Source of the DNA: Epichloe hybrida
Taxonomy: Eukaryota > Ascomycota > Sordariomycetes > Hypocreales > Clavicipitaceae
DNA: 64,000 nucleotides
Assembly: GCA_019022495.1 (NCBI GenBank)
Contig: JAFEKR010000008.1
Span: 1-64,000, forward strand
Reading direction: 5' to 3'
The first letter of the stretch is position 1. Each line of letters begins with the position of its first letter. The position numbers were made by a program, and so were the translations under genes. Positions 10,380-21,990 of the stretch are shown piece by piece. A model generated the notes under the pieces. The model did no database searches. It worked only from the letters and a program-made list of their open reading frames with translations, and had not been told where the DNA came from.

Positions 10380-11270
10380 ATATACTATGTCTCCTTCGTT
10401 AATATTAACTGGTTTATGGCAATTATTATATTGAATTTTGGCAAGCGCAGCTGCTATTGTAATTGCTAATTAGGCCTTATGCTAGTATAATTTTCGTAGT
10501 ACCGCAATGTTATTTGCGTTAGATCTAGTGTTAGTTGCGTTATTTAGAGAGAGTAAATTAATAATACTTAGCAGATAGAAACCGTATAGTAGCTTGTTAG
10601 GAGCCTACCCTATGCCTATAGCTATAGTGTTATTTAGCTAATGCTATAGTGCTAGTAGTAACGATGTCTATGTTGTATCTGGGTCCATTACTATATGATA
10701 TTATATTGTAATTATTACTGTCTGATTTTTCCTTTCCGTGGTTCTATCTATCTAAGGGTAATATACTATGCCTATAAGGAGTTTAACTCCTACACGCCTA
10801 AATATCTCCCTCTATATGTTAGATATGAACTTTAGGTCTTTATTACTAATAATTTATCTTAGTAATCCTTAGTCTATAATATATAAGGCACGGAGAAGTA
10901 GTTTTACCTAAATTTCTACTGGATATATAGTATACCCTAGTATTAGAAGAGTTCTCTTACTAAATAAATAATTTACTAGGTATAGTGAATTATATATAGT
11001 ATACCCCTCTATTTGCTACATAGTGTTCGTGGCTAATACTTCTAGTATATCTATTATAAAATTAAGTAAAATTATATAAAAAGGTGTTAGCTTTAACTAT
11101 AATAGTTATAACTCCCTAGGCGGTTTTAACTAATTAATAGCGTTTTCCTAACACACTGTATAATAAGTAATGTACTTACGAATTTACTAGCTTATACGTG
11201 GAAAATAGACTAATTATAACTCTACTACTATTCTAGTAATTCCGAAATGGTGTTAGTTATTGTGTACTAG
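10380..11270 (-). pseudogene. Gypsy-1 integrase core, catalytic residues RIPed
   Basis: Retroviral-type integrase of the gag-pol polyprotein, which inserts the cDNA into the genome. Visible blocks, reading right to left: zinc-finger end and linker (YYTVC, LKPPREL), first catalytic region ILLNFIIDILEVL with Asn in place of Asp, second region IISNKDLKFISNI with Asn in place of Asp, then YYPxIDRTTERKNQ with the catalytic Glu retained. After this comes NINEGDIVYLQLHKGYKLPS, typical of the gypsy integrase C-terminus before the chromodomain. Two of three DDE residues are therefore lost by G-to-A change. Confidence 0.85.
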
Positions 11271-11399
11271 ATGTAAGATAGATTTAACCTTAGTTATTAG
11301 AATATAAAGCTAGAAAAATCTATCCCTGCTATAGTAGTATAGCAGACTATCTTTACGCAAATCCTATTTATATAAAGGAATTCTTAGTTTAACTCTAGT

Positions 11400-13135
11400 A
11401 TCCCTTACTACTTGCCTTTCCTAATAGGCTTTTATAGCTAAGATAATTTAGCTAAATTTTTAGTCTAGCTAGTATCCTAATATAATTCTAGCCTTGAGTT
11501 TGTTATCTATAATTGCTATTGTGATGTATTCCTTACTTATGAAATGCACACTTGCCTCTAATTTATTATATTGACTTTTCTATGCTATCTCTCTATAGGT
11601 TACCTTTACTAGTAGCCTAGAAAGCGTATCTAGGATAACATTTAACGTTCCTAGCATGTGCGTTACCCTAAGATTAAATTATAATAATTAATTCGTGACT
11701 TTTGCTAGTTTTAGATTAGCCTTGTCTAGATCTATTGTTAATAGTAAGGTATATTTAATGATGCCCTTGGCTAGAGAATGGTTAGTTAATATATTAACCA
11801 CTACACTGTTAGATTAAACTATTTTTTAGAGTTTCCTAACGCTCTATGCGATTACGGCTATCTTTACTTCTATTAAACCATACCGTTTCTTAGCACGTGA
11901 TATTGCCCTAGAGAGGAATAAGATTAGCCGAATCCCGTTATTCTTGATGTCTTTCCTAGGGATGCTTTAACTATCCTATTTATCTTATAATTAGAAGGTA
12001 TATAGGCTAAATCCTTCCTTACATGCGTTAATTTTAAGGAAAAGCGGTTTCTTTGGGTTATAGTGCTATAATATTTGTTTCTTGCTTAGGAATGCTTTAA
12101 TATCTTTGAAAGCCTTTTTCTTGTCTGCTGTTAGCAAAAACGTTTTCTATTATGTCTTTTGTTTCTATACTAGTTTTAAAATACTAGTGATTTTCTTATT
12201 CTTTTTATAGAACTCTCTTAATAGCGTAGTCTTTTGCTCCTGTAATAGTTGAATTTATATATTAAACCATAGGATCCTATTACAAAGGAATCCAGCTATC
12301 CTAATAAAGGTTTTAAGGCTTAATAGATTGCTTGGGAAAATCATTTTTTGAAATGCTTTAAGTTTGTTATTAGTATTAGTAATTCTATTACTATTAATAA
12401 TGAAACCTAGCAACTAGATGGTAGGGTAGCTAATAAACGATTTCTTTACTACAATCATTATCCTACTTTCTTTAAGGATCTTAAGCATGATACTAAGATG
12501 ATTTAAATAATTCTCGATGTTGTCCGAAAAAACAATAATGTTATTAATGTAAACTCGAACGAAATGCTTATACTTTTGGAAAAGTTAGTCTATAAACCTT
12601 TAGGTAAAAGTAAGGGAATTCTTGAATCCTATTAGTGCCACATTTGACGCCTTGAGGCCTCGATTTAATATAACCACTATACGAGCTTAATAGTCCCTCC
12701 TAATTAGTAACTAATAGAAAAATCCTGTTCTATTAAAAAGTAAGAAAACCTTCTTACTATGTGTGTTGTTTATAATGTCACTTTAGTCTAGTAAAGGGTA
12801 TATATCTGGCATTACTATGTTATTAAGTAGCCTTATATTAATTACTACCCTTCCTTTCTTTTCCTAGCTAGTTTTATGCCACACTATGAATACTAGGTAC
12901 GCTATAGCCGCTAGTTTATCTAAATATAATATCTTACCCTTTAAGTGTAATTTGTTATGTACTTTATTAAGTTTGCTTGCGTCCTGGCCCCCTAATTAGT
13001 AAGGTCTAATTAGCCTTATTTAATATTGCTATCCCTTAATAAGGTTAATTCTTATTTTCTAGTCCTTAGGCATAGGCATAATACCTCTGTCTTAATAAAC
13101 ATTATATTTGTCTATTAATTTAATAAACTTACTTG
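11400..13135 (-). pseudogene. Gypsy-1 reverse transcriptase and RNase H
   Basis: Reverse transcriptase domain of the polyprotein. The active-site block is at 12540-12551: VYINNIIVFSDNIENYLNHL, where YINN stands for the family's YIDD. Downstream is KKSFISYPTI-x-LLGFIINS, with x a TAG, matching the gypsy block 'K..F..P.V.LLG'. RNase H should follow, down to about 11400, but I did not trace its residues. Both catalytic Asp codons of the RT are AAT, consistent with RIP of GAT. Upstream, 13143-13391 is open and in the same frame, an Asn/Lys-rich linker between protease and RT. Confidence 0.85.
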
Positions 13136-13639
13136 CTACGTCCTAGTTAATATTAGTAACTCGTACTCTAAAGTAATTAATAACATACGGGATCTCCTCT
13201 AGGCATGAGATTCCGTAAGATAGTACTCCTACGTTAACCTTTTTTAGATTAAACTTATTATTTTCTTTATCTAACTTATTCTCCTTCTTATTCTCTTCTC
13301 CTATAGTCTCTGTAATATCCTTACTAAAATAGGTATGATATGCAAAAGGATTATCAACTAGATAATTAGCGTTAACCTTACTTGCCGCCACTAGACGTGT
13401 AACCTTCTAATGTTTGCTAATAGTAATAGTTTTATCTGTTAGGTTATACGCTACTATCTGTTTCTAGCTAGATCTAGCGATTAATATATTAGGAAAAAAC
13501 TTTAAATATAATTATACGTAGTACATGCTTATCTCTTAGTTCTCCTATGCCTCCTTCTAACTAACTACTATAGTTAACTATGTCTTTAGTGGAATTATTA
13601 CTATATAAGCTGTAATAACCTATTAGTGTGGAACTTTGC

Positions 13640-14060
13640 TTGTTAGTTAGAATATTTCTACTTCCACTATTATATTATAAACTAACCTAAAAACTACTCT
13701 AGGACGTATAAAATTGATTTTTGCTTTGTACTTATAGAGAAAGTTTATTCTAAGTAGTAGTTTAGGGCCTAGATTTAGTATTATATCCGCCGTAACTATG
13801 AAATATCTAGCGATTTCTATTCCACACACTACTCCTAGGAGATAAAAATTAAATATAGCTGTTTTAGTAATGAAAAAGGAAGATTACACTCTAGATACTA
13901 GCTTTAGTTCCTATGTTCTCTATTTTATATTTAACCTGTTTTACTATAACCATGCCTTATCCGCTAATATTAATAATATCCTAGTGTTAAGGTAAATTTG
14001 ATAATTCTTACCTTTATTATTAAATTTTAGAGGAATTTTTAAATATATATTTGCTCTTTT
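13640..14060 (-). pseudogene. Gypsy-1 aspartic protease
   Basis: Polyprotein protease. The block IPLKFNNKGKNYQIYLNTR is in frame with the RT. LNTR at 13980-13991 stands at the place of the catalytic L-D-T-G, with GAT to AAT and GGA/GGG to AGG changes. The later open stretch 13647-13829 (ADIILNLGPKLLLRINFLYK) resembles the 'DMILG..WL....P.I.W' tail of gypsy proteases. The position between gag and RT supports the call. Confidence 0.7.
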
Positions 14061-14069
14061 CCTATTATA

Positions 14070-16514
14070 TTTAACCTCCTAAGGTCTTGTAATGGCTTTG
14101 ATTACTTATCTAGGTGTGAGTTGTTTTGGTTTAATTACTTCTGTTTTAGTAATTACTATATCTACTTCTTTGCCGCTATTTTCTATAAAATAAGTTTTAA
14201 TAAAGTTAGATTCCTATATTCTAGATTTATTATTCTTCTTATTAAAGACCTCTCCTTCCTTAGCTATATAGTAACCGCATTCCTAGAGATAGGTTTTATG
14301 CTATTATGCATTAGAATTATTATTATATACTATAATATAGGTATACTTCTTTTCCTTAGTGGGCGGTTTTTCCTAGTGTTAATAATACCTAGGTTGCTAT
14401 TAGCCTCTAGTGCCTAAAGGTCCTTGGCTTTAAGAATGTTATTCTTCTAGTTAATCTTATGCCCTTTCTTACTAGCTTTAGTTAAAACTAGGTTACTTCC
14501 CTTAATTCTCTTGAGTTTTATTTTACTAAGGCCTCTAGTTTTGCCCTTTAGTAAGTTAATTTTGCTAATATAGCCTAGGTTAGAAAAATCCTAAGGATCC
14601 TTACTAGTTCCTATTATCCTATTAGTATTATAGATTTCTAGGCTAGAATTACGTATTTATTAGCCTATTCTAGTTAGCTTGTATCTTATTTTTATTATCT
14701 TCTGACTTACTATTGGATTTATCTATATTAAAATAGACTTTAAGCTTTCCTTTACTCTTTTTGCCTTTTTCTTATCCTTTACTATATAGGTGATTATATA
14801 AGTTATGTCTCTTATTATTTACTATGGTAATATATGCTAATCTTGTATCCTTGTGAGTTAGCATTAGATATATCTGTTATAATCCTAGATAGAGCTTAAG
14901 GCGTAAATATATTAGGAGCTAATAGTTAGTTATTTTGCTATTAGCTCTTATATATTAGAAATTTTTTAATATGAATTTATAAAAAGATACTTTATTAAGG
15001 ATATCTTCTGTAGTGTACTTTGCCTTATTAAGCTACGCTATTATATCCTACACTTAAATGCTAAATTCCTTCTATACCACGGTAAATACTAATAATATAT
15101 TGTTGAATATGGTAGCTTATTTGTTTGCATTAAGATGTTGTTTGTACTATACTATTGCGTCTCCTTGGAATAGCGTCTAGATCTTCTTTTAGATAATATC
15201 TTGTTAGCTAGGGTTAGCATAATATAAGTAGACTTTAATAGCCTAGACCTATAATTTAACATTATAAAAGATAGTCTGTTTCCTATTGTAAGTAATAAGG
15301 TTAGTACTAGCTTCTTCTAGTTTATTATAAGGCTTAAAATGTCCTATATCCGTGATTTTCTATGTTAAATCTGCATTTTATTCCGTTGCCTCTGTTTATT
15401 AATTATACTAGTCTTAATTTAACGCTAGATCTGCTCTTCCTTAATAACTAGGATTGATATGCTATCCCTAGTCTGGTTGATATAGGGTTAGCTATGGCGG
15501 ATTATATGGATTTAACTGCTACTGTTAGATTCCTAGCTAGTATAGTAGTATTATTAGTTATGCTACTAGTCTAGACTAAGTACCTAAGTAACTATTGTGT
15601 TAACCCTAGTTACTTAGTGGATATACTATCCTTTGCGTAGGATTCTATGCTAATAGTATTAAACCTGCTAAGGTAGTAGTACTCTGCGAACCTCTGATTT
15701 TAGATGTTAATCTTAATACTAGATAGTCTATTCTATCTACTACCTAGCTTAACATAGCTTATTACATAGCCTATTACTGCTCTATTATTCCCTATAAGAG
15801 CTATGTGGTATTATATTTATTTACCCTAGCGTGTGTTTCTCCTAGTTTTAATACATTTCCTAAAGGTTCTAGCTGTGGATTCTGTAGATTTAGCTTAGTT
15901 AGAGGGCTAGGGGGTTCTATGCTTAGTCTAGTGGTATTGTTTTTAGGGTAGTTTGCGATTCCCTTTCCTTTATTAATTTTGCCTGTCTCTATCATGCTTA
16001 GACTAGTAGTGTTGTTTTTAGGGTAGTTTACGATCCCCTTTTCTTTATTGATTTTGCCTATCTTTATGCTCCTTTTAGTTCTAGTTATAGTATTACTATT
16101 AGTAATACTAGTAATGCTTTTAGATTATTACCCTAAAGCTTTGCTTCCTTTTAATTTAGTAAAATTATTAAGGAATCCTTTAGATTTAGCCTTGGAGATG
16201 TAGTTCCTAACTTAATTCTAAATAATACATATAGTTTGCGTATTAATTAGATTCTAGTGGATAGGTGGCTCCTGAGATATTAGCTGTTCTTATCTCCTTA
16301 TAATTCTATTATTGAATTTGTAGTGTGTAAGTTTGTATAAGTCCTTCTAATTACTAATCCTAATAAGTTTTTGTTTTTAATGTTTAAAATCCGGATTTAC
16401 ATTATTAAAAGTCTAGAACTAATAAACAAGGTGTAATTTGCTCTTAGTAACTAGGAAAGTATTAAAAGTATTTAGTTCTCTATATTAACGCCGTAGACAA
16501 TTGGTTTTAGACAT
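14070..16514 (-). pseudogene. Gypsy-1 gag region
   Basis: N-terminal part of ORF1, in the same frame as protease and RT. The first plausible Met is at 16512-16514 (MSKTN), about 60 bp from the 5' LTR. The frame reads for hundreds of codons between RIP stops. It includes a Pro/Asn-rich part at 15801-15995 (GKINKGKGIANYPKNNTT) that is duplicated immediately upstream near 16000-16060 (RINKEKGIVNYPKNNTT). At about 2.4 kb it is long for a gag. I could not confirm a CCHC zinc knuckle; a Lys-rich stretch near 14750-14850 sits where one would be expected. Confidence 0.6.
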
Positions 16515-16554
16515 ATAGGTATTATATCTAGGTTACTAGAGATATGTAACAAAA

Positions 16555-16573
16555 GAATCTCTAATTACTACCA
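16555..16573 (-). promoter_or_regulatory. Gypsy-1 primer-binding site (putative)
   Basis: On the coding strand the 5' LTR ends CGTAACA and is followed by AG, then TGGTAGTAATTAGAGATTC. A TGG start 2 nt from the LTR fits a site complementary to a tRNA 3' CCA end. The tRNA was not identified. Confidence 0.5.
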
Positions 16574-16575
16574 CT

Positions 16576-16782
16576 TGTTACGTGCTAGCTTTGCATATTG
16601 TTAGGTTAAATCCGTTAGAGGGGCTAATGGATTCGTAGGTTTGTGAGTTATGCTAAGTTTACTTATAAAAGCTACTCTTAGGGGTAGGTTTAGATGTTAG
16701 AAGTAAGTTAATTCCTCTACCTATGATGCTAAACTCGTTCTTATCCTTCTTGTTGGTGGCTAAGTAGTTTAGCCACGTAACA
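16576..16782 (-). repeat. Gypsy-1 5' LTR
   Basis: 207 bp, TGTTACGTGCTAGC...CCACGTAACA, followed directly by target duplicate CTACT at 16783-16787. Confidence 0.93.
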
Positions 16783-16787
16783 CTACT

Positions 16788-17489
16788 ACTTAAGGTGTTT
16801 ATTAAGGTATATAATATCTTTAGTAAAGGGCTCTTAGTATTAAGCTATAATTAATAGGTTATAGGAAGCTTCTAGTTAATATATAGTTATAATATAGCTC
16901 CCTTAGGCTTATTATTCTATATAATCTTACTTTACTATTAGGGATTAAGGATTAATTTCCTTAATCTTCTAACTTTAGCCCTTCTAGGTTAAGATTAATA
17001 AATTATTAGTGTTTTAGGTTAAGATATAACTATTAAAGATAAGGGGATTCTTAGTGGTTAATCATTGCTTTTCTTTAGCTATGAATTTAGCCTTCTAGAG
17101 CTCTTTCTCTTTTTTTTAGAAGAAGTTATTATTACTTAGGCTTAATGTATTATTAGTTTGTATTCTAATAATACTAAAGAGATTCTTATTATTCAGGGCT
17201 ATAATTAGTAAGTAGGGATTATAGGTTAAGGTTATTATATTAAGGTTATCCTTATAGTAATAGAAGTATATTACCTACTAGTAGGTTCTGGCCTCTATAA
17301 TCCTATAAAGAGGTCTAATTAATTTAATTATAGTCCTTTCTAGAAAGAGATATATAATTTACTTTAGTAATCTTATAATAATTAGCCTTATTAGCATTAT
17401 ATGCAATTAAGTATAAGCTTACGTAATATCGCAAATCTAAAGGTAAATGCCTCTTCTTTTTAATAATAAAGCGATAGCTATAATAAGTT
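16788..17489 (-). pseudogene. A1 pol middle part (reverse transcriptase), degraded
   Basis: Continuation of A1 between Gypsy-1 and Copia-B; it is the reverse complement of 35700-36370 in A2. The RT active-site block lies at 17143-17160 and reads QTNNTL on the minus strand; the expected form is QTDDTL. The open stretch near 17324-17490 covers the part of the RT just before the insertion of Copia-B. Confidence 0.8.
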
Positions 17490-17494
17490 ATTAG

Positions 17495-18319
17495 TTTTGA
17501 AATGTAGGGAGCTAGTTGCCAGCTGGCAACAGCTGTACGGGTGCAAGCTCTACGGTCAGGGACCAATAGGGCTGCAACGTTAAATCAATTAACGTAACGC
17601 AACGAAAGGTTATGGCAGTTATTAACTAATAGAATTCAATTTAGATTACTTTTATAATATCTTATTGAGCAATAGAATTGATTTTAGATACGTTATACAG
17701 GCAATGCGGCTGTTGTTAGTTGAGAGGACTAGCTATCTAGCTAGTTGAAAAGATCTTCTTCCTCTTATAGACCTACTAACCGTATCGGTGGATCCGGGCC
17801 GCTAACGGGGTCTTACGGGCCACTTTTGATTTTCCGCAAAATTCATTTGTATGCAAAAACCAAAAAATCGACTCACCACCATACTAGCTAGTAACCCGTA
17901 TGCACCAACTTTTGGTCCAAAAAATAACCTTGTATAAAAAGAAAGCCCTATCTTTAAGCTTTAATTTGCTATATATGAAACTTTTGTACGACCTCTAGAT
18001 AAAGAGAAAATCGTTATTAAAGATAGCTATAGGGTAAGTTATGTGTAGGGTAACCTGCTTACGTCACCCTAGCTTACGTCACCCTAGCTTACCTAATTAC
18101 TAGTAGCGTAGTTATGGCTACACTTGTAGCCACAACGCAATTGACTAATTAGTCATCCACACGGTCGGTCGCAGCTGTTAACAGCTGCGACGCAGCCATT
18201 GACAGCTGCCCTCGTGACCGTTGACAGCTGCAGTGCAGCTGTCAGACTTGCAAAGCAAGCTAGTAATAAGAAGGTTCTTTAACTAGAAAAAGGGCTAAAA
18301 ATAGGTCTTATTTTTAACA
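17495..18319 (-). repeat. Copia-B 3' LTR
   Basis: 825 bp, plus strand TTTTGAAATGTAGGGAG...TATTTTTAACA. On the coding strand it starts TGTTAAAAATAAGACC and ends CATTTCAAAA. It contains a CAGCTG cluster at 18171-18245. Confidence 0.93.
18171..18245. promoter_or_regulatory. CAGCTG palindrome cluster in Copia-B U3
   Basis: Five CAGCTG palindromes in about 75 bp, in the U3 part of the LTR. Two more are at 17520-17535. The same cluster is in the right LTR at about 24460-24535, where one site has become TAGCTG. CAGCTG is an E-box (CANNTG) type site; a role as enhancer is inference. Confidence 0.5.
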
Positions 18320-18328
18320 CCCCCTCTA
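18320..18328 (-). promoter_or_regulatory. Copia-B polypurine tract
   Basis: Coding strand TAGAGGGGG directly abuts the 3' LTR start TGTTAAAAAT. This is the expected position of the plus-strand primer. Confidence 0.75.
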
Positions 18329-18531
18329 CAAAAGAATTACATTTAAAAGCAATTAGAAGTGTACAAAAAAAAACTATAGGGAAAAATCAATAACTTTTGA
18401 TAATAACAGATAAAAGGGAAAAACAGGAAAATATGAAAAAAGCCCCCTTTTTGAATTCCTAGCTATTGTTAAATATAGCTCCCTTTTAACGTTGTTTTTT
18501 GGTTCCCTATTGAAGGGAATTAGTTATTGGT

Positions 18532-19335
18532 TTAATAATTATTAAGCCCTAAAAGCTTAATAAAAGCCTGATGAAGAGGTCTAGAAAGAGGTTTCGTAAG
18601 ACTATCTGCAGGCATTGACTTCGTATCTAGATATTCGATCTTAGCTAAACCCTCTAAAACCTATTGCCTAATATAGTTGAACTTTAGCAATGTATGCTTT
18701 GTACGACTATGTAAAGCAGGGTTATAAGCAGTAGTTATAGCGCCTTAATTATCGCAATATATCTAGATAGGGGGAGAAATAGGGGTTTTTAGCTCCTTAA
18801 ATAAGCCCTAAAGCCACTAAAGCTCCCGGAAGGTCTCGCAGATAGCATCAGCTTTAGCTTCTAGTGTTAATAGAGCTATTGTACTAGCTTTCTTTAATTT
18901 CCAGCTAATAGGTCCGCCAGCTAGCTTGAATAGATAAGCATAGGTTAATTTTAAGGTCTTTTTATCCCCTACAAAATCACTATCGCAATAACCTATTAGG
19001 CTTTTGCTAACTAAACCTTTAGGGTCTCCCCTATAGATAATAGCAAGGAATCTAGTCCCTAATAGATACCTTAGCAGATTTTTAGCTGCTTTTAGGTGTT
19101 CTATATAAGGGCTAGCTAGTGTAGTAGATAACCACTGTAGCGTAAAAGCTGTATCAGGCCTTGTAAGCAACATTAGGTACATTATAGTCCCTATGATACA
19201 CTGATAAAGCTTGATTTCGCTAGCTATTAAAAGCTTAGTTATCTGCGTAGCTAAAACCCCTAGCTAAAGAGGTATGCTAATAGGCTTACTATCTAGCATA
19301 TTAAATCGTTTTAAGGCTTCTAATATATACTAAGA
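18532..19335 (-). pseudogene. Copia-B RNase H and polyprotein C-terminus
   Basis: Ty1/copia RNase H, which degrades the RNA template. The open stretch 18817-19182 reads PDTAFTLQWLSTTLASPYIE, then LRYLLGTRFLAIIYRG, GYCDSDFVGDKK and GGPISWKLKKASTIALLTLE. These match the family blocks 'YA...LSR...NP...H', 'LRYL.GT' and 'GYCDSD.AGD', then 'G..ISW.S..Q..VALST.EAE'. In the last block EAE is EAK. Beyond two stops (Gln positions) the frame continues through YLDTKSMPADSLTKPLSRPL, the usual copia C-terminus, and ends with TAA at 18532-18534. Confidence 0.9.
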
Positions 19336-20094
19336 TTAATGAATTTTCAGTATTCTATTAGGCCTATCTTGTATGATTTGAACCCCTAAGAAGAATTTAG
19401 CAGGCCCCCTATCTTCTATTAGATAGACTTTATAAAGTTCCTTTTTAAGCCTTTGGATATAAGATAAATCCGGTCTAATTAGAAGATAGTCATCAACGTA
19501 CGTAATGACGAAGGTTTTGGTTAAAGGATTAAAGAAGATAGCTAGGTCAGATATTAAAGGGTTAAATCCTAGGGATTTAAGCACTAATATTAGCGCTTGT
19601 TGCCATTCCCTTGAGCTTTGTTTTAGGCCGTATAAAGACTTCTGTAATAAAATTACTTGATCTTTAAAAGGTTTCCAGCCAAAACATCTAGCTAATTTAG
19701 CTAGTTTAGGATTTGCCTCAAGGAATTCAATAAACCCTTCTGGAATAACCATATAAATCTGTTATTATAGCTTACTATTAAGAAAAGCTCCTATAAAATC
19801 GATTTGTTCGATTTCCCAGTTATTCCAAGCCGCTAGGGCTAGTAAAATCCTCCAGCTAGGGGGAATGCTTGTGGCAGCGAAGGTCTCTAGGTAATCTAGG
19901 CCTTCGATTTGCATAAATCCCTTAGCAACGAGTTGAGCCTTATATTTTAAAGGATTATTTTCTTTATCCTTTTTAAGCTTATAAACAAGCCTATTCTTTA
20001 GTACTTTTCGGCCCTTAGGGATTTGATCTTTCCCTATAAATTTAAAAGTACTAGCCTTTAGAAGCTGTTCGTATTCCTTGTACGTGGCTTCTAT
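19336..20094 (-). pseudogene. Copia-B reverse transcriptase
   Basis: Reverse transcriptase of Ty1/copia type. The first half (about 20094-19760) reads ATYKEYEQLLKASTF, NRLVYKLKKDKENNPLKYKA, LVAKGFMQIEGLDYLETFAA and IDFIGAFLNSKL, with the first catalytic Asp present. Two stops follow at Gln-type positions. Then MVIPEGFIEF, LLQKSLYGLKQSSREW and the active site FVITYVDDYLLI (both Asp intact), followed by RGPAKFFLGVQI. The catalytic triad is therefore preserved, unlike in every other RT here. Confidence 0.92.
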
Positions 20095-20598
20095 CTATTT
20101 ATCCCTTTCAGGGCTAGATATAGCCTGCTTCCAGGTCTTAGGCTCGGGGCTAATAGGATTCTTTTCCTTTAGCTTCTCCCGTACCTTAAAGCAGATTTCT
20201 TTTATAAAATCTAGAGAAGAAGGGGAACTAATATCAACATCCATAGGGTCGATATTAGGGTCGAAATCGATAATTTTGTCAAAATCGAGGTCCGAAGTCG
20301 AAATCTGATTTGCTGGTTGAGTTATAGGCTGCGCCTGTATGGGATCCGCTGGAATTAAGCCTTTAGGGGGTTCTTTGGGGCCTGTAGGTGGTTTTTCTTG
20401 ACCTACAGGGATACCTATGTTGTCTATAGGGTAATCCTTTGAACCTTGATCTAGATGTTGTTGATCTAAATCATTTTCCCCCTCTAAAAGGTTATCCCCT
20501 ATAGAAATCCTAGGTAAGCCTTTAGAAACAGGGCCTATAGGTTCTATAATCTTAATAAAGCTAGTCTTTGTAACTAGCCTTTTAGAGGGGATGTACAC
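20095..20598 (-). pseudogene. Copia-B integrase-RT linker
   Basis: Open stretch of 167 codons in frame with its neighbours. It is Pro/Asp/Ser-rich (GQEKPPTGPKEPPKG, LDFDKIIDFDPNIDPMDVDI) and low-complexity, as usual between integrase and RT in copia elements. It ends with PKTWKQAISSPERDK, the conserved entry into the RT domain ('..TY.EA..S...'). A short open frame on the opposite strand here (20078-20308) is a shadow. Confidence 0.8.
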
Positions 20599-20639
20599 TA
20601 GGTAGGTGTTGGAACCTAGTGTAGCTAAAAGTCTTCCAG

Positions 20640-21600
20640 GGATAGTCCTAGCTGCTAACTTCTAGGCTTTAGGTTGTTTTTCCAGGGGGATTAGAATCTC
20701 ACAGTGAGATCCTATAGCTCTAATACTGCTAATATCAGTTGTATAAGGCTGATTTAGCTCCCTAGATAGCAGCTGTTCAGGGCTTTCATCCTTAGTGGTA
20801 TTAGCAGTTATATTAACCAGGTTAACAACTGCAGGTAATACAAAACACCATAAAAATAACGGTAATTTTGCCCACTGGATAGTAGCCCTTAATCGATCTA
20901 GAATAGTGCGAATTGAACGTTCTGCTAATCCATTTTGCTTATGGATATAGGGACTAGAAGTCGTAAATTTAATCCCTTTAGAATTTAACCAAGCTTGACA
21001 ACTAGAATCAATTTCCTGGCCCCCATTGAAATGAAGGTGCCTAGGATATTGGCCTAGTTGATTTTTAAGCCCTCTGAAGAAGCCTTTAATAGCCTTATAA
21101 ACAGTTAGGCCTTCCTTATTAGGTAATAAGATAACCCACTTATATCTAGTCTTTCGATCAACTAAAAATAAGCAAATTGACTGTTTATTGTACGGCGTAG
21201 GACTGATTTTTAGCGTATCCCCCTCTATTCGATCTAGAGCTCTAGGGGGGTCAGGGATAGCTAACTTCCTAGGTCTTCTAACTGCCTTAGATTGATCACA
21301 AGCAATACATCTAAAATCCTTATCCTTAATTTTAGAAAAATCAGGGATTCCTTTAGTTATAAGGCTAGTTTTCTTTAGCAAAGGAAGACCTAGGTGCCCT
21401 AATCGTACATGCCATAGGCCAGCTAGTTCTAACAACCGTTGATATTGAAGATCCTTAGGGTCTGAATTAGGATCTAGACTAGGGCCCTCTTCACTAGTCC
21501 CCTGCTGGGCCCCTTGAGAACCACAGGCCTCTTGGAGAGGTATTAGGGACCCTTTTCCTCCACTAGGGCCCTCTAACACCCCTAAATCTATTTCCTTAGA
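20640..21600 (-). pseudogene. Copia-B integrase
   Basis: Open for 305 codons (20662-21579). It starts with a pre-integrase HHCC zinc finger: GLWHVRLGHLGLP with HX4H, then FRCIACDQSKAVR with CX2C. The DDE core follows. GDTLKISPTPYNKQSICLFL holds the first Asp and FLVDRKTRYKWVILLP follows. RHLHFNGGQEID has Asn where the second Asp is expected (copia 'SDNGGEF' region). QNGLAERSIRTI holds the catalytic Glu. It ends in DESPEQLLSRELNQPY, matching copia 'TP.E.....P'. One catalytic Asp is thus lost, which would inactivate integration. Confidence 0.92.
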
Positions 21601-21990
21601 TTTATAAGGGACCCAACCTGGGGCTATAGGCGAAGAAGAAGGGACTAATTCCTCTAAATCATCCCGTACGATTTCTTTAATATCATCATCATTTTCGTCG
21701 ATTTCGTCTAAATCAGAAGCCCAATCCGGCTTTTTAGAGGGAATTTGAACCTCTATAGGGTAACTATGACCCTTAAAAGCGGCGTAGGTAAAAGGTCGGA
21801 TGTAATGAGAGTTATTACAGGGCCCTTTAGATAACTTTGGCGTAGATTGGTTTTTAACGTGAAAGAAAAAACCATGTTTTTCTATATCTAAGGTTGCAAT
21901 ACAAGACCTATCTTTAAGATAAAGTAGGTTTTTTATAAGGCAACCACCAGATATATAGTGCGTAAGTCCACTAACTATATTAACATCAAG

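Larger units (their letters stand above)
6093..16782 (-). mobile_element. Ty3/gypsy chromovirus Gypsy-1, with an extra downstream ORF
   Basis: LTR retrotransposon of 10,690 bp inserted in A1. It has two 207-bp LTRs and a perfect CTACT target duplication (6088-6092, 16783-16787). Coding strand is minus: ORF1 (gag-protease-RT-integrase-chromodomain) runs from 16514 to about 9930 in one frame. After a spacer with imperfect tandem repeats, ORF2 runs from about 9465 to 6545 in another frame. The element is longer than the usual 5-8 kb chromovirus because of ORF2 and a long gag region. RIP has added stops and changed catalytic residues, so it is inactive. Confidence 0.92.

Noticed and set aside
14121..14417. 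Plus-strand open frame of 98 hydrophobic codons
   Set aside because: Antisense to the gag/protease region of Gypsy-1 ORF1; no independent support.
20078..20308. Plus-strand open frame of 76 codons
   Set aside because: Antisense shadow of the Copia-B integrase-RT linker.
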